Assembly: GCA_030847615.1 (NCBI GenBank)
Contig: JAUMIR010000003.1
Location: forward strand, 32,548,501 to 32,612,500
DNA length: 64,000 bases
DNA from: Gambelia wislizenii
Lineage: Eukaryota; Chordata; Lepidosauria; Squamata; Crotaphytidae
Direction: 5' to 3'
The translations under genes and the position numbers were made by a program. Under the pieces are notes generated by a model that did not search any database, was not told the DNA's origin, and saw only the letters and a list, made by a program, of their open reading frames with translations. Positions within the stretch are counted from its first letter, which is position 1; each line of letters opens with the position of its first letter. Of the stretch, positions 11,535 to 23,769 are shown piece by piece.

Positions 11535-11700
11535 GTTGTTGTTGTCATCAATTGAATTTATATTGAGGATTCATGACAGGTACCATAATACTGAATAAAA
11601 AGTACAAATAAAACACAACATATGATCAAAGACTGAAGCAGAATTAAAATAAAGGTACAGTTTAAAAACTTTTACAACATAATTTAAAATATACTAGCTA
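11535..11700 (-). repeat. L2-type LINE 3' tail
   Basis: TGTTGTTGTTGTCATCAATT...AATTTATATT and onward resembles the inverted tails at 17590 and 36988. Diverged. Confidence 0.4.
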
Positions 11701-11780
11701 TACCCAGTGTAACATACACCATCTCCCCCCCCCCATGCTCTACACACACCCCCACGGTATATATGCTACTCCTCAAAAGA

Positions 11781-11803
11781 GAGAGAGGGGGGGGGAGAAA
11801 GAA

Positions 11804-11836
<33 letters not shown>

Positions 11837-11838
11837 TT
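11781..11838. repeat. (GA)n microsatellite
   Basis: Interrupted GA/GAAA repeat of about 55 bp. Confidence 0.9.
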
Positions 11839-11839
11839 A

Positions 11840-13144
11840 TTCAGGGGGAAAATGTGTACATAGAGGGAGGTAGATGCACATATAAGGTAATATGCATTTT
11901 AAACTATAGTTGGGGATGTTTTGGCCTTTAACCCACAGAAACTCAGTGAGCATGGGCACTGTGAAAAATTTTAGGAAGTGTAGTCCACCCCTCTTTTAAA
12001 CTACTGGTTCATTCTGACTCTTTCTCAAGTAACTAGTTCAAGGTACCCAATAAAAATTTGATTCTTCTGGAGACAGAAGTCTGCTCATTTATAAATTTAC
12101 GTCCTTAGCAGATATCCTAGGGTTGTATCATCAACACTGGCATAGCTGGATCCACTAGTGCAGGCCTCTGAAAAATATAGTTGTGACAAAGGTCTGTGAA
12201 GGCAGCCATTTCTTTTTTCTCAAGAACATTCTCTTCCATTTTGTCATCCCTCCTATATTCCAGGGTGAAGCACCAAAGCAGGGGGAGCAATGAAAATGTC
12301 TTAGTTTAGACAAGCCAAGAAAAAAAATCACCCCTTGCAAAATGAGGGCATGCTGGAATCAACTTACCCATAATGAAGGCAGGAAGAACTCTGGGGTTTG
12401 AAGGGAAAGGCACCTCTGCCTCCTGTCAGTGTAACTTTACCTCATAGGGGTGGTGTTATAAAGATGCAATGAACTAAGGATTCCTGAGCTCCTCATAAGA
12501 AGGGCAAAATGCAAAGTATGATAAATGAATAAAAAATATAATCAAAGTGACCCTGTGAGAGGCCAAATTTATAAATAGTTATACTGTGAGATGATGCATT
12601 AAACTGTGGGGTTGGGATAAATCCTTCCACCACAGAAACATCCTTCAGTGTGGCATAGGTCTCTTATCAAAAATGTTCTCTTATCCAAAGACCTCTGAAC
12701 CCATGGCATTTATTATCTTCCCAGTACATTCAACTGTAAATGTTATTGTGGATGCCTTACAGTGTTTGTCTAGATAGTGTTCTTCAGGCTATCAGGCTGT
12801 TCAAGTCGTTTCATTGCAAAAAGCAAGAAAGAAGAAAACCTCCTGACTCAAAATTTTCTAGGAGCAAACTTCACAAAAAATTATATGATGTTTCTGTCAC
12901 ATATAGTTCTTCTCCTATACACTATAAGAACACTTCAGTCTAAGTTTAATATTCACTTTAAGTTTAACTTATTGGGCTACCAACCATGCCTGACAAATCT
13001 GGCCTGCCTCCATCATTTTTCAACAATGATGCTGTAAGTACCAGACAAAGAGATGGAAAAATCTGGAGTATTGATCTAAGGATCCTAAACATATCAGTGT
13101 GTGGCTTCCTACCATGTAGCAGTGAATGACTGAGATGTCATTCA
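11840..13144. other. Non-coding stretch, no recognised feature
   Basis: Short open frames only; no repeat family recognised with confidence. Confidence 0.3.
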
Positions 13145-13228
13145 TGGGCCAGGGTTTCTCATTGTAAGCCGCCCCGATTGCTTGCAGAGGGGCGGGATAT
13201 AAATAAATTTTATTATTATATTATTAAG
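13145..13228 (+). repeat. L2-type LINE 3' terminus
   Basis: Ends GTAAGCCGCCCCGATTGC...GGCGGGATATAAATAAATT then ATT repeats, the standard 3' terminus of these LINEs. Confidence 0.7.
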
Positions 13229-13870
13229 AGAAAAAAGTCCATTACAGCCACTTCTGTTTGCACTGCTGTGATTCAGGTGTGATTGAGCCCACACAATTTC
13301 CATTTGTCAACCACACACAAAAGATCTCTAGAGAAGGAACATTGGCATTATCAAGTCCTTTCTTCCTGTCAGTGGAGCTTATGAGCTCATGTCTCAGGAG
13401 CCCTCCACTGCTAAGTGGAAGGAAGGCTAACTTCAGGCACTGCTTAGGATCAAAGCATACATTGACAGGAATTTGCATTCCCTATAATAAACCCATTTTC
13501 CCTCTCAAAACAGGTTTTCCTCAGTTATATCAATTCAGCAATCAAATTTAAAAATTAACCCTGTGTTTACCTTCTAATGAGCATTCACAAAACAGAAAAT
13601 GCATACATAGATGAGGACAATCATGTGCTATGACAAACAGACATATTTACAATTCTAAAATCATGTTAGTGGTATATGTGTTCTTTACACATGCATATAT
13701 CCTTTTTTGAACAGGGCACAAGGGCACTAGCTTCTTGCATGTGTGCAAAACCACAGGTGGACCACTACTCTGGGAGCAGGAGAAGGAGAGGAAAGGAGGA
13801 TACTGGGCATCAGTGATAGCTTTTCATGTCCCTACAGTTTGTCTGGGAAAGAGAGCTATAGCAATAACAG

Positions 13871-13872
13871 TA

Positions 13873-13914
<42 letters not shown>

Positions 13915-13916
13915 AG
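13871..13916. repeat. (TC)n(AC)n microsatellite
   Basis: About nine TC units followed by twelve AC units. Confidence 0.95.
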
Positions 13917-14427
13917 GAAATATGTAGGGGGATGAAAGCTTGTCTCATTGCCCAGTCACCAGGGCCAGACTTCTGGGACATCACAAAGATCAGCCCTTGG
14001 TGTCAACTTTTGTTCCTGAAATCTTAAGGCCTGTGTACTAAACAATGCACTTCAGTATATTAAAATCAATAGGACTCAAACTACCAATGTCAGGGAAGTA
14101 GAGATTACACACTAAAGACACAGTTAAATACAAATTGAAATCATTTGGCTAGATCCCAACTTAGCCATGCTTCAGGTAGAATCATTGAAATCCATGCAAC
14201 AAGTATGTAATAACTAAATTTAATCCCATTGATTCCATTAGGTTTACTTGAAGCTTGACTACGTCTTGATCCAACTCAGTAGGTTTAGATGCACCTAATC
14301 CTTTACTGGTTTTTACCTAAACACAGTTCTGTTCAGTAACAGCAAAGAATAGCAAATTTTCTTTGGATTCAAACCAAACATCTCAAGCCAATAGTCAGTT
14401 CCAGATGTAGCAGTTTAAGTGTACAAT

Positions 14428-14675
14428 GTAAGCCCTGTATCCATGGAGGTTTGGTTCCAATACTTCCCATGGATAAGAAAAACCATGGATGGTTGAGTCC
14501 CATGTTAATCACAACCATTTTAAGTATGGATCCACCATTTTAAGTATGGTCACTGCCATTTTAGCTATGTAGCAGTGCCATTTTAGGTATGTGACGGCAC
14601 CATTTTAGGTATGCAGTGACGATCCATGGATGCTCAAAGCTAGGGATATTGAACCTGTGGATACAGAGGGCTCAC
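14428..14675. mobile_element. Tigger-like MITE with internal 22-bp tandem repeats
   Basis: Left end GCCCTGTATCCATGG and right end GGATACAGAGGGC are inverted. The middle carries about five units of a 22-bp repeat with the core CCATTTTAGGTATG. It directly abuts the LINE remnant at 14676. Confidence 0.55.
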
Positions 14676-15467
14676 ACCTACCTGGGAAGCATCATCTCCT
14701 CAGATGCCAAGATTGACAAAGAGATCGATCACAGATTAGCAAAGGCATATAGCACATTTGGAAGACTTTACAAAAGAGTCTGGAGTAATAAACACCTGAG
14801 GCGAAGCACAAAAATCAATGAGTATAGAGCTATTGTACTGTTTATTCTCCTTTACGGATCTGAAACATGGGTCACCTATTGCCACCACTTACAACTCCTC
14901 GAATGCTTTCATCAGTGCTGTATACGCACAATCATAAATATACACTGGACTGACTATGTGATGAATGTTGCTGTCCTTGAGCAAGCAGGGGTCACCAGCA
15001 TTGAGGTCATGATATTGAGAACACAGCTGCTCTGGGCAGGGCACATTTCTAGGATGGAGGACCATCGCCTCCCAAAAATAGTACTCTATGGTGAACTCGC
15101 CACGGGTCAGCATAAGAGGGGCGCTCCAAAAAAGCGATACAAGGACTCCCTGAAGCAACATCTCAGGCTCGGCCAAATTGATCACCAACAATGGTCCGCC
15201 CTGGCCTCACATCAGGAGGCATGGAGACGCACTATCCACAATGCTGCAGCCTTATTTGAGAACTCACGCCGAACAAGTCTTGAAGAGAAATGACAATGCA
15301 GAAAGAATCACAACTCAGAAACATCACCCAAGGAGACCTTCTGCTGTGCTTTCTGCAACCAGACTTGTTTATCTCAGATTGGCCTTTTTAGTCATCAGCA
15401 GAAAGCGCGGGATGAGTCCTTCCTGAATCTTCGTTTGCGAAGAAAAGCCAGAGAGATTTATATTAAA
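14676..15467 (+). pseudogene. LINE reverse-transcriptase C-terminus with CCHC finger, broken
   Basis: One frame reads from TYLGSIISSDAKI through the post-RT motifs (YGSETW, WAGHISRMEDHRLPK, GAPKKRYKD) to an in-frame TGA at 15291-15293, and continues in the same frame into a zinc-finger-like end (C-x2-C-x12-H; 15342-15401). The relative at 39538-39540 has CGA at the TGA position, so the stop is a CpG decay product. An 8-nt deletion after the His codon, relative to the other copies, removes the last Cys and shifts the frame. This is the 3' part of a non-LTR retrotransposon ORF2; the catalytic RT core is missing. The clade is not assigned. Confidence 0.8.
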
Positions 15468-15469
15468 AA

Positions 15470-16496
15470 TGATGTCCTGACTTTTGGTCCCAGAAACTGG
15501 ATCTCCAAATTACCTATTCTATAATAAAATACATCAATGAACTAATCACAATAAAATAGACAGAAAATACAACACAACAATGAAAATTCAGCAGCACAAA
15601 ATCCACTGAATTAAACAACTCATACAAACGTCCATTGGAACAGGAGCATTTTCACCTTTCTTCAGAAAGCATGGAGGGATTAAATCCATCATATTTCCCA
15701 GAAAAAGATATTCCAGATTCCAAGTGCCTTTGAAGAGATCTTGTCCTGGATACCCACCCACCTAACCTTTGTTAGGAATAAAGCATGAAGCAACACCTCT
15801 CTTGAAGATCACAGCATGGAATCCATCCTTTAGGCTGAAGCCTAGAATGTCTTCTCCATTTCCTCTGAGGGAATCAACCTGCACTGAATTGCTTTTTTCC
15901 ACATCCATACAGTAATACCTGAGCAATTGTTCCACATATACATCAGTTCACTATGTGTGTCTGGACGAAGGCAATGATCTCTAACATCATCTTTCTACTC
16001 ATCATGAAGAACCCCAGAAACAGATGTCCAAGAACACTGCATCATTTTTATCCAACAGAAGCTGGACTACATCTATGTACATCTATCCAACATCTATGAG
16101 TACTGCAGTCTTGTGGGCAAGACCAGGAAAATTAAGTGAGGAATCACCACCCTTTCAATGTTCTCCATCAATTTATATCTACATGGAATTACATGGGACT
16201 TGTAATTTTGATATGGCATAATCCAATAGACCCACAGAGTCTATGCTGCTCTAATAAATGCACCAATCTATTGTCTTTTCATCCCACATTTTAAGGGACA
16301 CCTGGGGAAACTCTTGAAAATTAATCTAGAACTTCATTCATTTCACTTTTTATGAGAAGGAACTTACAAACATGTCACCAAGTGGCTGACAACTGGTCTT
16401 CAAGGACAGTTTAGAGCAGAACATTGGACACCTAAAGGTTTCTGTTTTGGTAATGCCCAAATCACCAACTGTTAAATAGAGCAGATCAGATAAGAT
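15470..16496. other. Non-coding stretch, no recognised feature
   Basis: AT-rich start, possibly more LINE-associated tail. Nothing else recognised. Confidence 0.3.

Positions 16497-16533
<37 letters not shown>
16497..16533. repeat. (GATA)n microsatellite
   Basis: About nine TAGA units. Confidence 0.95.
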
Positions 16534-16884
16534 TTCTTGATATGCTTGCACCTTAGTCAACCCTGTCACAAAAACTGTAAAAACATCAGTATTCCTTTGA
16601 AAGACAGATGATACATATGGACAGAATATTCCTGGGTAATGACAAGTTCCCCATTACAAAGGGATAAAACAGTTAATGAGCACAGTAATTTATTTTCCCT
16701 GAACTAGGCCTATAAGCAATCAAGATTATGAAGAGTGCATTTCCTTTTATCATCAGAAGCCAAGAACAAATAAATGCAATCCCATCTCCTAACTGCTGCT
16801 ACACCTTTGAGCAAGTTACTGTACCATAATGCAGGAAACTAGTCTCTGCTTTTGACAAGCACTAATGTTTACAATGTGGCCCTA

Positions 16885-16992
16885 CAGGTGTTGTTGGATC
16901 ATAGCTGCCTTCATCCTTCACCACTGCCTAGACTGGCTAGGACTAGAGCTGCAGTCCAAGAACATTAGGAAAACCACACATTGCCCACCCCT
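16885..16992. repeat. MITE fragment (TTGGACTACAACTCCC family)
   Basis: GTGTTGTTGGATCATAGCTGCC and the inverted CTAGAGCTGCAGTCCAAGAAC partner. Confidence 0.5.
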
Positions 16993-17465
16993 GCTCTTCA
17001 ACTTGAGCTATACTTTGTAGAGTGGAGAATGGGAATAAAGACCTGTGAGGAATATTGCCTTGGAGGAATCAAGTGATACAAGATGGTTTGGGGCAAGTGG
17101 TATAGATTGGAGGGAGCAAGGAGACAAATGTCCAAGAGAAGTAAGAGTTGACACTGTCTCTGACTTAAGAGGTGTAGAGCTGAGGATGATATAAACCTGA
17201 GTGATTCATTTAATTTCCCATCATGGGATTAAGGACCATGAGAATGACAGAGAGCAACCATGTAGCCAGACCTATCTCAAGGATTTCTGCCCAGTCTTTA
17301 CACTTACTCCAAAGAATTTAAGACACTATATTTGAATTTTTGCCCTAGTTTCACATTTTCTACAATCCTATGAAGAACTGTAAGTGTCATCTGAGGCTCT
17401 GATCATTATAGATCCTGAGTTACCTGAGGTTTGTCAGCCATGACGCATCAATGTACCAGACAGCT

Positions 17466-17508
17466 TGATTGACTGATTGATTGATTGATTGATTGTCTGT
17501 CTGTCTTC
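17466..17508. repeat. (GATT)n / (GTCT)n microsatellite
   Basis: About seven GATT units then GTCTGTCTGTCT. Confidence 0.9.
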
Positions 17509-17589
17509 ATGTCTGTGGCATTTGTTTATTTCCTCTCAGACCCCCAAGACAATGTACAATGATTAAAATAATTTAAAACAATGGCCAAA

Positions 17590-17830
17590 TCCACACTAAT
17601 CATCATCATCATCATCATCTGCCTTTTCCCTAGGGAATCAAGGTGGAGCACAACATAATTATAATAATAAAATAATATAACAATAAAAGCTCAAAGTTAA
17701 AAAACAATCTCATATCCCATCCCTCCCCAATCATAAAAACAACAAAGAACAATAAAATAAAAATTAAACAACAGAATATATTAAAATTAAAAATACAAAT
17801 TCAATAAAATTGCGGGTAGATTTGTTTTTG
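17590..17830 (-). repeat. L2-type LINE 3' tail
   Basis: ATC repeats then GCCTTTTCCCTAGGGAATC and AT-rich tail, the inverted L2-type 3' end. Confidence 0.5.
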
Positions 17831-17869
17831 TTTTTGTTTTTTATCTAGAAGGCTAATCTGGAATAATCC

Positions 17870-17996
17870 AGTTTGAAAATGGATTATTTGCCATGGCTCC
17901 TTCCTATGGAATTCTGGGGTTTATAGTATGGTAAGGCACCAGTACTCTTTGGCAGAGAAAGCTAAAGACCTTGTAAAACTACAAATCATGATATAA
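17870..17996. mobile_element. Palindromic MITE, family B, short copy
   Basis: Contains TTTGCCATGGCTCCTTCC, GGAATTCTGGGGTTTATAG and the inverted TACAAATCATGATATAATCC. A SINE starts at its right edge and seems to have removed or split the right arm. Confidence 0.55.
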
Positions 17997-18256
17997 TCCA
18001 GTGGTGCAGTGGTTAAATGCCAGTACTCCAACCACAACATTGTAAATTCGATCCCAAGGGCTCCAAATTTCACTCAGTCTTCCATCCTTTCGTAGGTCGG
18101 TAAAATGAGTACCCAGCTTGTGGGGGCAATTAGCTAACACACATTGGAAACTGCTTAATGCAGTGTAGATGTATAAATTGCTATTGCTTAACAAGAGCCT
18201 TTGTGGCTGAAGAGCAAGGTATAAATACCTTAAATAAATAAATAAATAAATGGTAA
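17997..18256 (+). repeat. SINE (ggtcggtaaaatgagtaccc family), plus orientation
   Basis: Has a tRNA-like head (GTGGTGCAGTGGTTAAATGC) and B-box-like TAAATTCGATCCC. The conserved body TAGGTCGGTAAAATGAGTAC and an AAAT-repeat tail follow. A second, inverted copy lies at 52397-52665. Confidence 0.75.
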
Positions 18257-18265
18257 TGTTTCTAG

Positions 18266-18396
18266 TACAGTGCGCCCTTCGGATCCACATGGGTTTGGTT
18301 CTGGGACCCCCTATGTATGGCAAAAAGCATGGATGGTTGCTTCACATATTACCAAATCGTGGTCATGTACACCATGGATCGATAGGGCCCACTGTA
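18266..18396. mobile_element. Complete Tigger-like MITE, 131 bp, TA-flanked
   Basis: TACAGTGCGCCCTTCGGATC at the left and GATAGGGCCCACTGTA at the right are inverted ends with TA borders, as in pogo/Tigger elements. Confidence 0.75.
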
Positions 18397-19590
18397 ATGA
18401 TTTAGGCACCTTCTTCATTTCTCAGTATACATTTTTAACTTGCCAATACAGAACACAAGCTGTTTATGCACCATCCATTGCTCTCCTTAATCACAGTGTT
18501 TGGTTTACAAATTTTCTGTAACTCCCCAAGTTAAAGCCACAACCATAGATATAGTTGCTACAGAGAAGACCCATTGAACTCAGTGGGACTTAGATTTGAG
18601 AAAACATACTTAGGAGTGTACCTGCTGCCCAACACTTATTGAGAGCACATACCTATGTACAACAGAGAACAAGAATGTTCATATGAATGAATTGGCTTAT
18701 ATTTACAATGTAACCATTTGTCTAACATTTTATTAACCTACTTAGACAAAATAAAATAAACTTAGAAAGTATAAGCTCTATTGGCCGACATTTTTATTGA
18801 CTAAATTGGTGCACTTTCAATAGCAGTTTGATGAACAATCATAGCCAATGATCTTATTAAAGCTATTTTGCATATTTATGAAGACCCTGTAGCTTAATAT
18901 ACTGTTATAGGGCCATGAAAGTTTATGTAAACCTCTAGAAATGTCAGACTAGTATTCCAAGGGTCCCATAAAATGGAGTATTACTTGCTTAAATCACATC
19001 CAAACTAAAATAAAACCCAGTAGTTGTTTTATTAGTTTGTCCTCATTGAAACAAAATCCAATTTTCCTGCATAGTGGTTCTAATAACCAAAGGCCAGAAT
19101 GTTAAGGCTAACCAAGTAGGCATACATTCAAAACTTAAATTTCATTTAGTAGAAATTATTTCTCAGCAGAAAGCCATGGGCTGTACTTTTAAAAAGTGAA
19201 ACTCTAAAGAAAGGGGGGGTGGCTGATGTGGGTACAATGGGTAGTTAATGGTTGCTTAGAGAAAAGCTACATGCTTTCATGATCAGATAAAAAGAACTAG
19301 ATTCTGACTATTCAGAAACATCTGATTATCTCCAGCTGTCTCTTCAGTTGTCTAGATGGTGAAAATAATACAAATAAAATTTGCAAAGAATACCTTTTGT
19401 CCCAATGAGATCCAACTGAGATTCATGGTTTTTGGAAGGAGGGTGGCCAAAAACTCCATTTACTGCATGGGAAGAGCCTTCACAGCTTTTCCCAAGGTTT
19501 TTTGAATAATGTGTGGAAATAGACATTACTGCTTGTTTGGACATCCAATTCGCAGCACAGCACATTCTCAGCGAGGACAGAAGTGGAAAG
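18397..19590. other. Low-repeat non-coding stretch
   Basis: I recognise no repeat family. The portion 18780-18960 has the even, AT-rich, homeobox-like text (TTTTATTGACTAAATTGG, TTTTGCATATTTATGAAG with an octamer-like core) often seen in conserved non-coding DNA. This is a suspicion only. Confidence 0.25.
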
Positions 19591-19645
19591 CTGATTGGTC
19601 AGACATGTGCAGGGGGCGGGCTTGCCAGAAGCATCATTTTATAGT
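19590..19645 (+). promoter_or_regulatory. Promoter-like cluster: inverted CCAAT, GC box, TATA-like
   Basis: ATTGG (inverted CCAAT) at 19593, GC box GGGGGCGGG at 19612-19620 and TTTATA at 19638-19643 fall within 50 bp in otherwise AT-rich, repeat-poor DNA. No gene is seen downstream on the plus strand. Confidence 0.25.
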
Positions 19646-19964
19646 TTCACTTTTTTGCTGCACTGAGGCGACCAAACTGCTTTTCTAAGCAGAAGGTTGC
19701 ACTTGATTTGTACACCTTTGATTTACAGTTTTTAAAAATACTGTGCAGTGGCAAGAACTTGCAGAGAATTATAATGCGAGTAATTCACTCTCAGCCACCA
19801 TTTTGATTCACAGGCATGGCTGCGTGTGCACTTCAAACACAGATAGCTTCACATACCAGCGATTTTGCCAAATGACCTTGGAGACAAATGAACGCTGCTG
19901 AGAATTTGCATTAATGTGCAGTAATCCACATTGTATCTTCTCATCTAGATAAGCCCTCCATTAA

Positions 19965-20062
19965 TATTTGGACTGCAGCTCCCAAAATCTACCAGTCAGT
20001 GTTCATGATGGCTATGGAATTCTGGGAATTGTTTGTCCAAAAAGTAAGTTTTCCAAAACTCT
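19965..20062. repeat. MITE fragment (TTGGACTACAACTCCC family)
   Basis: TTTGGACTGCAGCTCCC and the inverted GGAATTCTGGGAATTGTTTGTCC. Confidence 0.45.
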
Positions 20063-21822
20063 CATTTCCCTAATTCATATGTACATTGTTTTAATATTCA
20101 TTATGCACTAATGGGTGGTGGGCAGCAAGAGAACAGAACATTTTAAATGAACACAAAGCTCATTCATAGTTATATCGTTTCACTTTGTGCCATTCACAGC
20201 ACCTATATGCAAATATTATTTTTGAAAGAAGCAGCACATTACTGCAGCTTGTTCTAAAACTAATCCACTACAAAGAAAAGTTTGCAGACCTCAAGGAATA
20301 AAAATCAAGTTTATTCTTTAGAGCCTCAGGCACCTTGACCAGACAATATATTAGAAAGGTTACCCATCAAAGTGCTAAAAAAATGATCTTAATCTTAATA
20401 GTTATGTTTTATAGCTCTCCTTGCCCAGTTTGACAGCCTTATCTCCACAAGTGACTGCTGGAGGCTAGGCTTCCATAGTTATGTTTGCCTCTCAAACACT
20501 GGCACCGATTTACAGCAGAATAATAAAAATGTTAGTGATCAGTTGATTTATCCATTATTTGTCATCATCATCGTCATGCTATGTTCAGCTCAGATACAAA
20601 AGAATTCAAGAGATTTATTTTTCCAAGTTTCTATCCACAGGGGATTTTCTAAGAATTTGGTACCTGGCACCTAATCCTGCCCTCATTTTTGCCTTAAAAA
20701 AACTACATTTCTTACCATTCATGGTTGTCAAGATACTTCTTAAATCATGGAGACCACTGCCTGCTTCACATGTTTACTGCAGGGGTGTGGAGATTCTGAG
20801 ACAAATAGGGTAGCTACAAAATCCTCACTTTTCATCTCAGGAGAGGAGACATGGTCTTTACTATCACAGTCAGACTGCTTAGGATTTTTATCTAAAAGTG
20901 AACCAAGCACCAAGCATTCAGGTACCCGAACTATTGGATAATCAAGCATGTACAGGGATAGTAAGACAGATGGTGGCCAATTAACCCCTGAATCAGGTTC
21001 AATTTGGCCCAATCCATTTGTCTATATGTAAACATGGTGGCATCTCCTTTACCCAGAACTGAGCAGGACAAGGAAGGGGTTGGATTTCTGTCAGAGCCGC
21101 CGCCACCACTGCCAGCCAAGCAGTTTTGATGAGGGTCAGAACAGGGCACCCACATGATCAGCGAAGAGGGGGAAGAGCAAACCCTTTGTTGATAACTTGT
21201 CTGGATGCCCCATCCTGACCTCAGCAGAAGTGGCAACACCAGCCAGGCTCTCACAGGGAGCTGCATGGCTGGCAAGACAACGGTGTTGGTGGCTCCGAAA
21301 ACAGGGGATGGGCCAGAGGGGCTGACATGGTGTCAGCGTGACTGGCCTGTGTGGGCAACAATGGCTTTAAAATCAGAATGGTCCAGACTGGCCCTGGATT
21401 TAAGCGGCCAATGTAGACAAGCCATGAGACACTGAGGAACCAGAAGCAGATAAGATTTCTACATACTGTTACCTGCTAGATCTACTTGAGCTACTCTCCC
21501 TTCATCCCTGGCCAGCCATGCTATTGAGACTTCTGTCCAGTATCAGATGTTATCACTGCAAGTTGTTGGCTTCCTGCCCTGAACTTTTGCTTGGGCCCAA
21601 AATGTGAAAGAATCAGAGATAGGCAGTATCTAAACCAAAGCAGGCAAGAAATCAAGTTCTGTCAGCAGCAATTAAAAGGAAAGAAAGAAGAAACACCCAG
21701 TATTCTGAGTGCAAGTTTACAGCAAAATAAATTGCTCAGACTGAGAAACAAGTTTTAAGTCTGCATCTTTAAGCATCTGGAGAGTAATGATTTATCCTTG
21801 ATAGAAGGACAACAGCTTCCTC
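20063..21822. other. Non-coding stretch, no clear feature
   Basis: A GC-richer part (21060-21440) holds open frames on both strands with no domain; it may be an unrecognised MITE. The rest is AT-rich. Confidence 0.3.
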
Positions 21823-21826
21823 AGGC

Positions 21827-21832
21827 AAAAAA

Positions 21833-21885
<53 letters not shown>
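21827..21885. repeat. A15 followed by (GA)n microsatellite
   Basis: A-run then about 21 AG units. Confidence 0.95.
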
Positions 21886-21888
<3 letters not shown>

Positions 21889-22934
21889 TACATCATAGAA
21901 AGAGAAGATAAAAGGGGGTGTTACCCAAATTGCTTGGGATCTGTGGGGACATTCTGATGTCCTAATATTAATTTGGGCAATTTTAATTAACTCAACTTGG
22001 CATGCAAGAGGCCGGGCAACAGCAGGACTTTTAACCTATGTATACCGGTAATAACAGAGGAGATTCTAAGCCAAAAAGTCCAATTAAATTATCTTTATTA
22101 GAAATTAATATCAACAGCATTCATGCAAACACTCAGGCTTCAGACACTCACACAAAGCTACTGAAGATAGTAGGAAGTATTTGGATAGAGGAACACAGTA
22201 AAGGGTTCTAAGGTGATACAATACCTCTCAAAGGAGTAGAGATTCATGCAGCAGAGGATTGTCAGAAGTGCGTTCAGAGGGTCACACAGTAAACCGGCAG
22301 CATGGATGTAGGAAGGGTAACTGTGGACATTTTGGTGGTGCTTTAGGGTGATATTTATATGTGATAATTCCCCTAAAGGGATGGGAGTTTGAGTGAAGTA
22401 CAATGGTTCTTGGAGGTTCCCAGAGTTAGACAATGGGTGCTCCAAAAGAGTTAATGATCATTAATGGGTGCTGTATTTGGAGCTGATTAGGAAGGACCCA
22501 TTTTACAAGCATTAAGGATTTTGCTATCAGTGAGTGGATTAGTGAATGACTCACCTCCAGGTGTTAAGTTCTGACCTGAGTATTTGGTTTTGAGGGATTT
22601 CCAAAAGCCCTTCCCTTGGTCATACATGAATCCTGCCTCAGTATTTGGGGGTTCCTGGTTTACCTGCTAACTACATGCATGCCCATACTAAGCCAAATTA
22701 TTAAATATAGCCAATGATCAGATATTCCAAGATGGGGGCTATCAGAGTAGGTAACAGGGGCATAGATATACATTTTTTTAAAAATGCCTTCCCGGGGCAA
22801 TGCTTTTATCTGTTACCACCTCCAGTCACTAGTAGGTTGCACCAAGAGAGATGAGATGTGAGGCAGAGATGGTCCATCAGACCTGCATAATATCTTTTGC
22901 CTCTCTCCTTCCTTCACTTTGTGTTATGTCTGTT
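21886..22934. other. Non-coding stretch, no recognised feature
   Basis: A 95-codon open frame at 22158-22445 (minus) shows no domain. Sequence texture suggests old repeat material. Confidence 0.3.
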
Positions 22935-23145
22935 TAGATCAGGGGTTGATAATAAGTGGTCCATGGGCTGCTTATGGAAGCCAAGGTCATTTTTGCAGCC
23001 TGTGGGCCCCTCTGGAATCCCCCATGTGCCATTTTTGGTGGAAGAAATGGATTTCCAAGCTGAAGGCCTCTAGGAGCAGCAGTGTTACATTTTTGAGAGT
23101 CATAGGACCCTCAAGGCCCCTAAAAATGTTTGAACAAAATCAAAA
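22935..23145. repeat. hAT-like non-autonomous element fragment
   Basis: Begins ATCAGGGGTTGATAATAAGTGG, similar in style to the CAGGGGT...CAACCTGCGGCC ends of hAT elements, and contains GGCCCCTAAAAATGTTTG at the other side. Weakly supported. Confidence 0.35.
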
Positions 23146-23385
23146 GTGAAAATCTGGATACCTCTGGTTATAATTTGATTTATTTATGCCTGTTAGTATC
23201 TAGAGGCTTGGCAAAGGGTCCCAGTGGTCAGAATTTCATCTCCAGACCTCACATAATTGTCCATCCTTCTGCCTCCTGTTCCATCACTCGCCTCACATCA
23301 GGAACTACAAGTCTGAACAGGAGAGCTTTCCCTACGCATAGATGCTCTCCATATGATGGGGAATGCCAGTTCTTTTTAGGGCTTC

Positions 23386-23767
23386 CAATTGCATACCCTC
23401 CAACATTTCACAGATGGAAACTGGGGAATATGTGACCAAGCAACACAGAGTGTGGTCAACACAGCAAAAATTGTTGATGAGCAGGGTCAGGCAAACTAGG
23501 AGAAGCTGCATCACTTTGCTAATGCCTGAGTTTACAGGGAAGGGCAAGATCTCCCCCTCTCCTAACATCTTTTTTCCTCCTGCTGACTTAACTGGGTGCA
23601 AACTATTTTTGCACTTCAAACTCAGTTTACTCAAATAGAAGTTAGTAAGAGGAGGGAGGAGAGAGAAACTGGGACATTTTGAAAGCAACCAAAAAAAAAA
23701 TGGGAAGCCCAGAAAATTAATCAGGATTGGCCCTGCCAAATTGGGACAATTAGAGGGTATGCAATTG
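23386..23767. mobile_element. TIR element with 15-bp perfect inverted ends
   Basis: CAATTGCATACCCTC at 23386-23400 is the exact inverse of GAGGGTATGCAATTG at 23753-23767. It has no coding capacity. Partial relatives in inverse orientation lie at 37975-38195 and 61794-62130. Confidence 0.7.
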
Positions 23768-23769
23768 TA

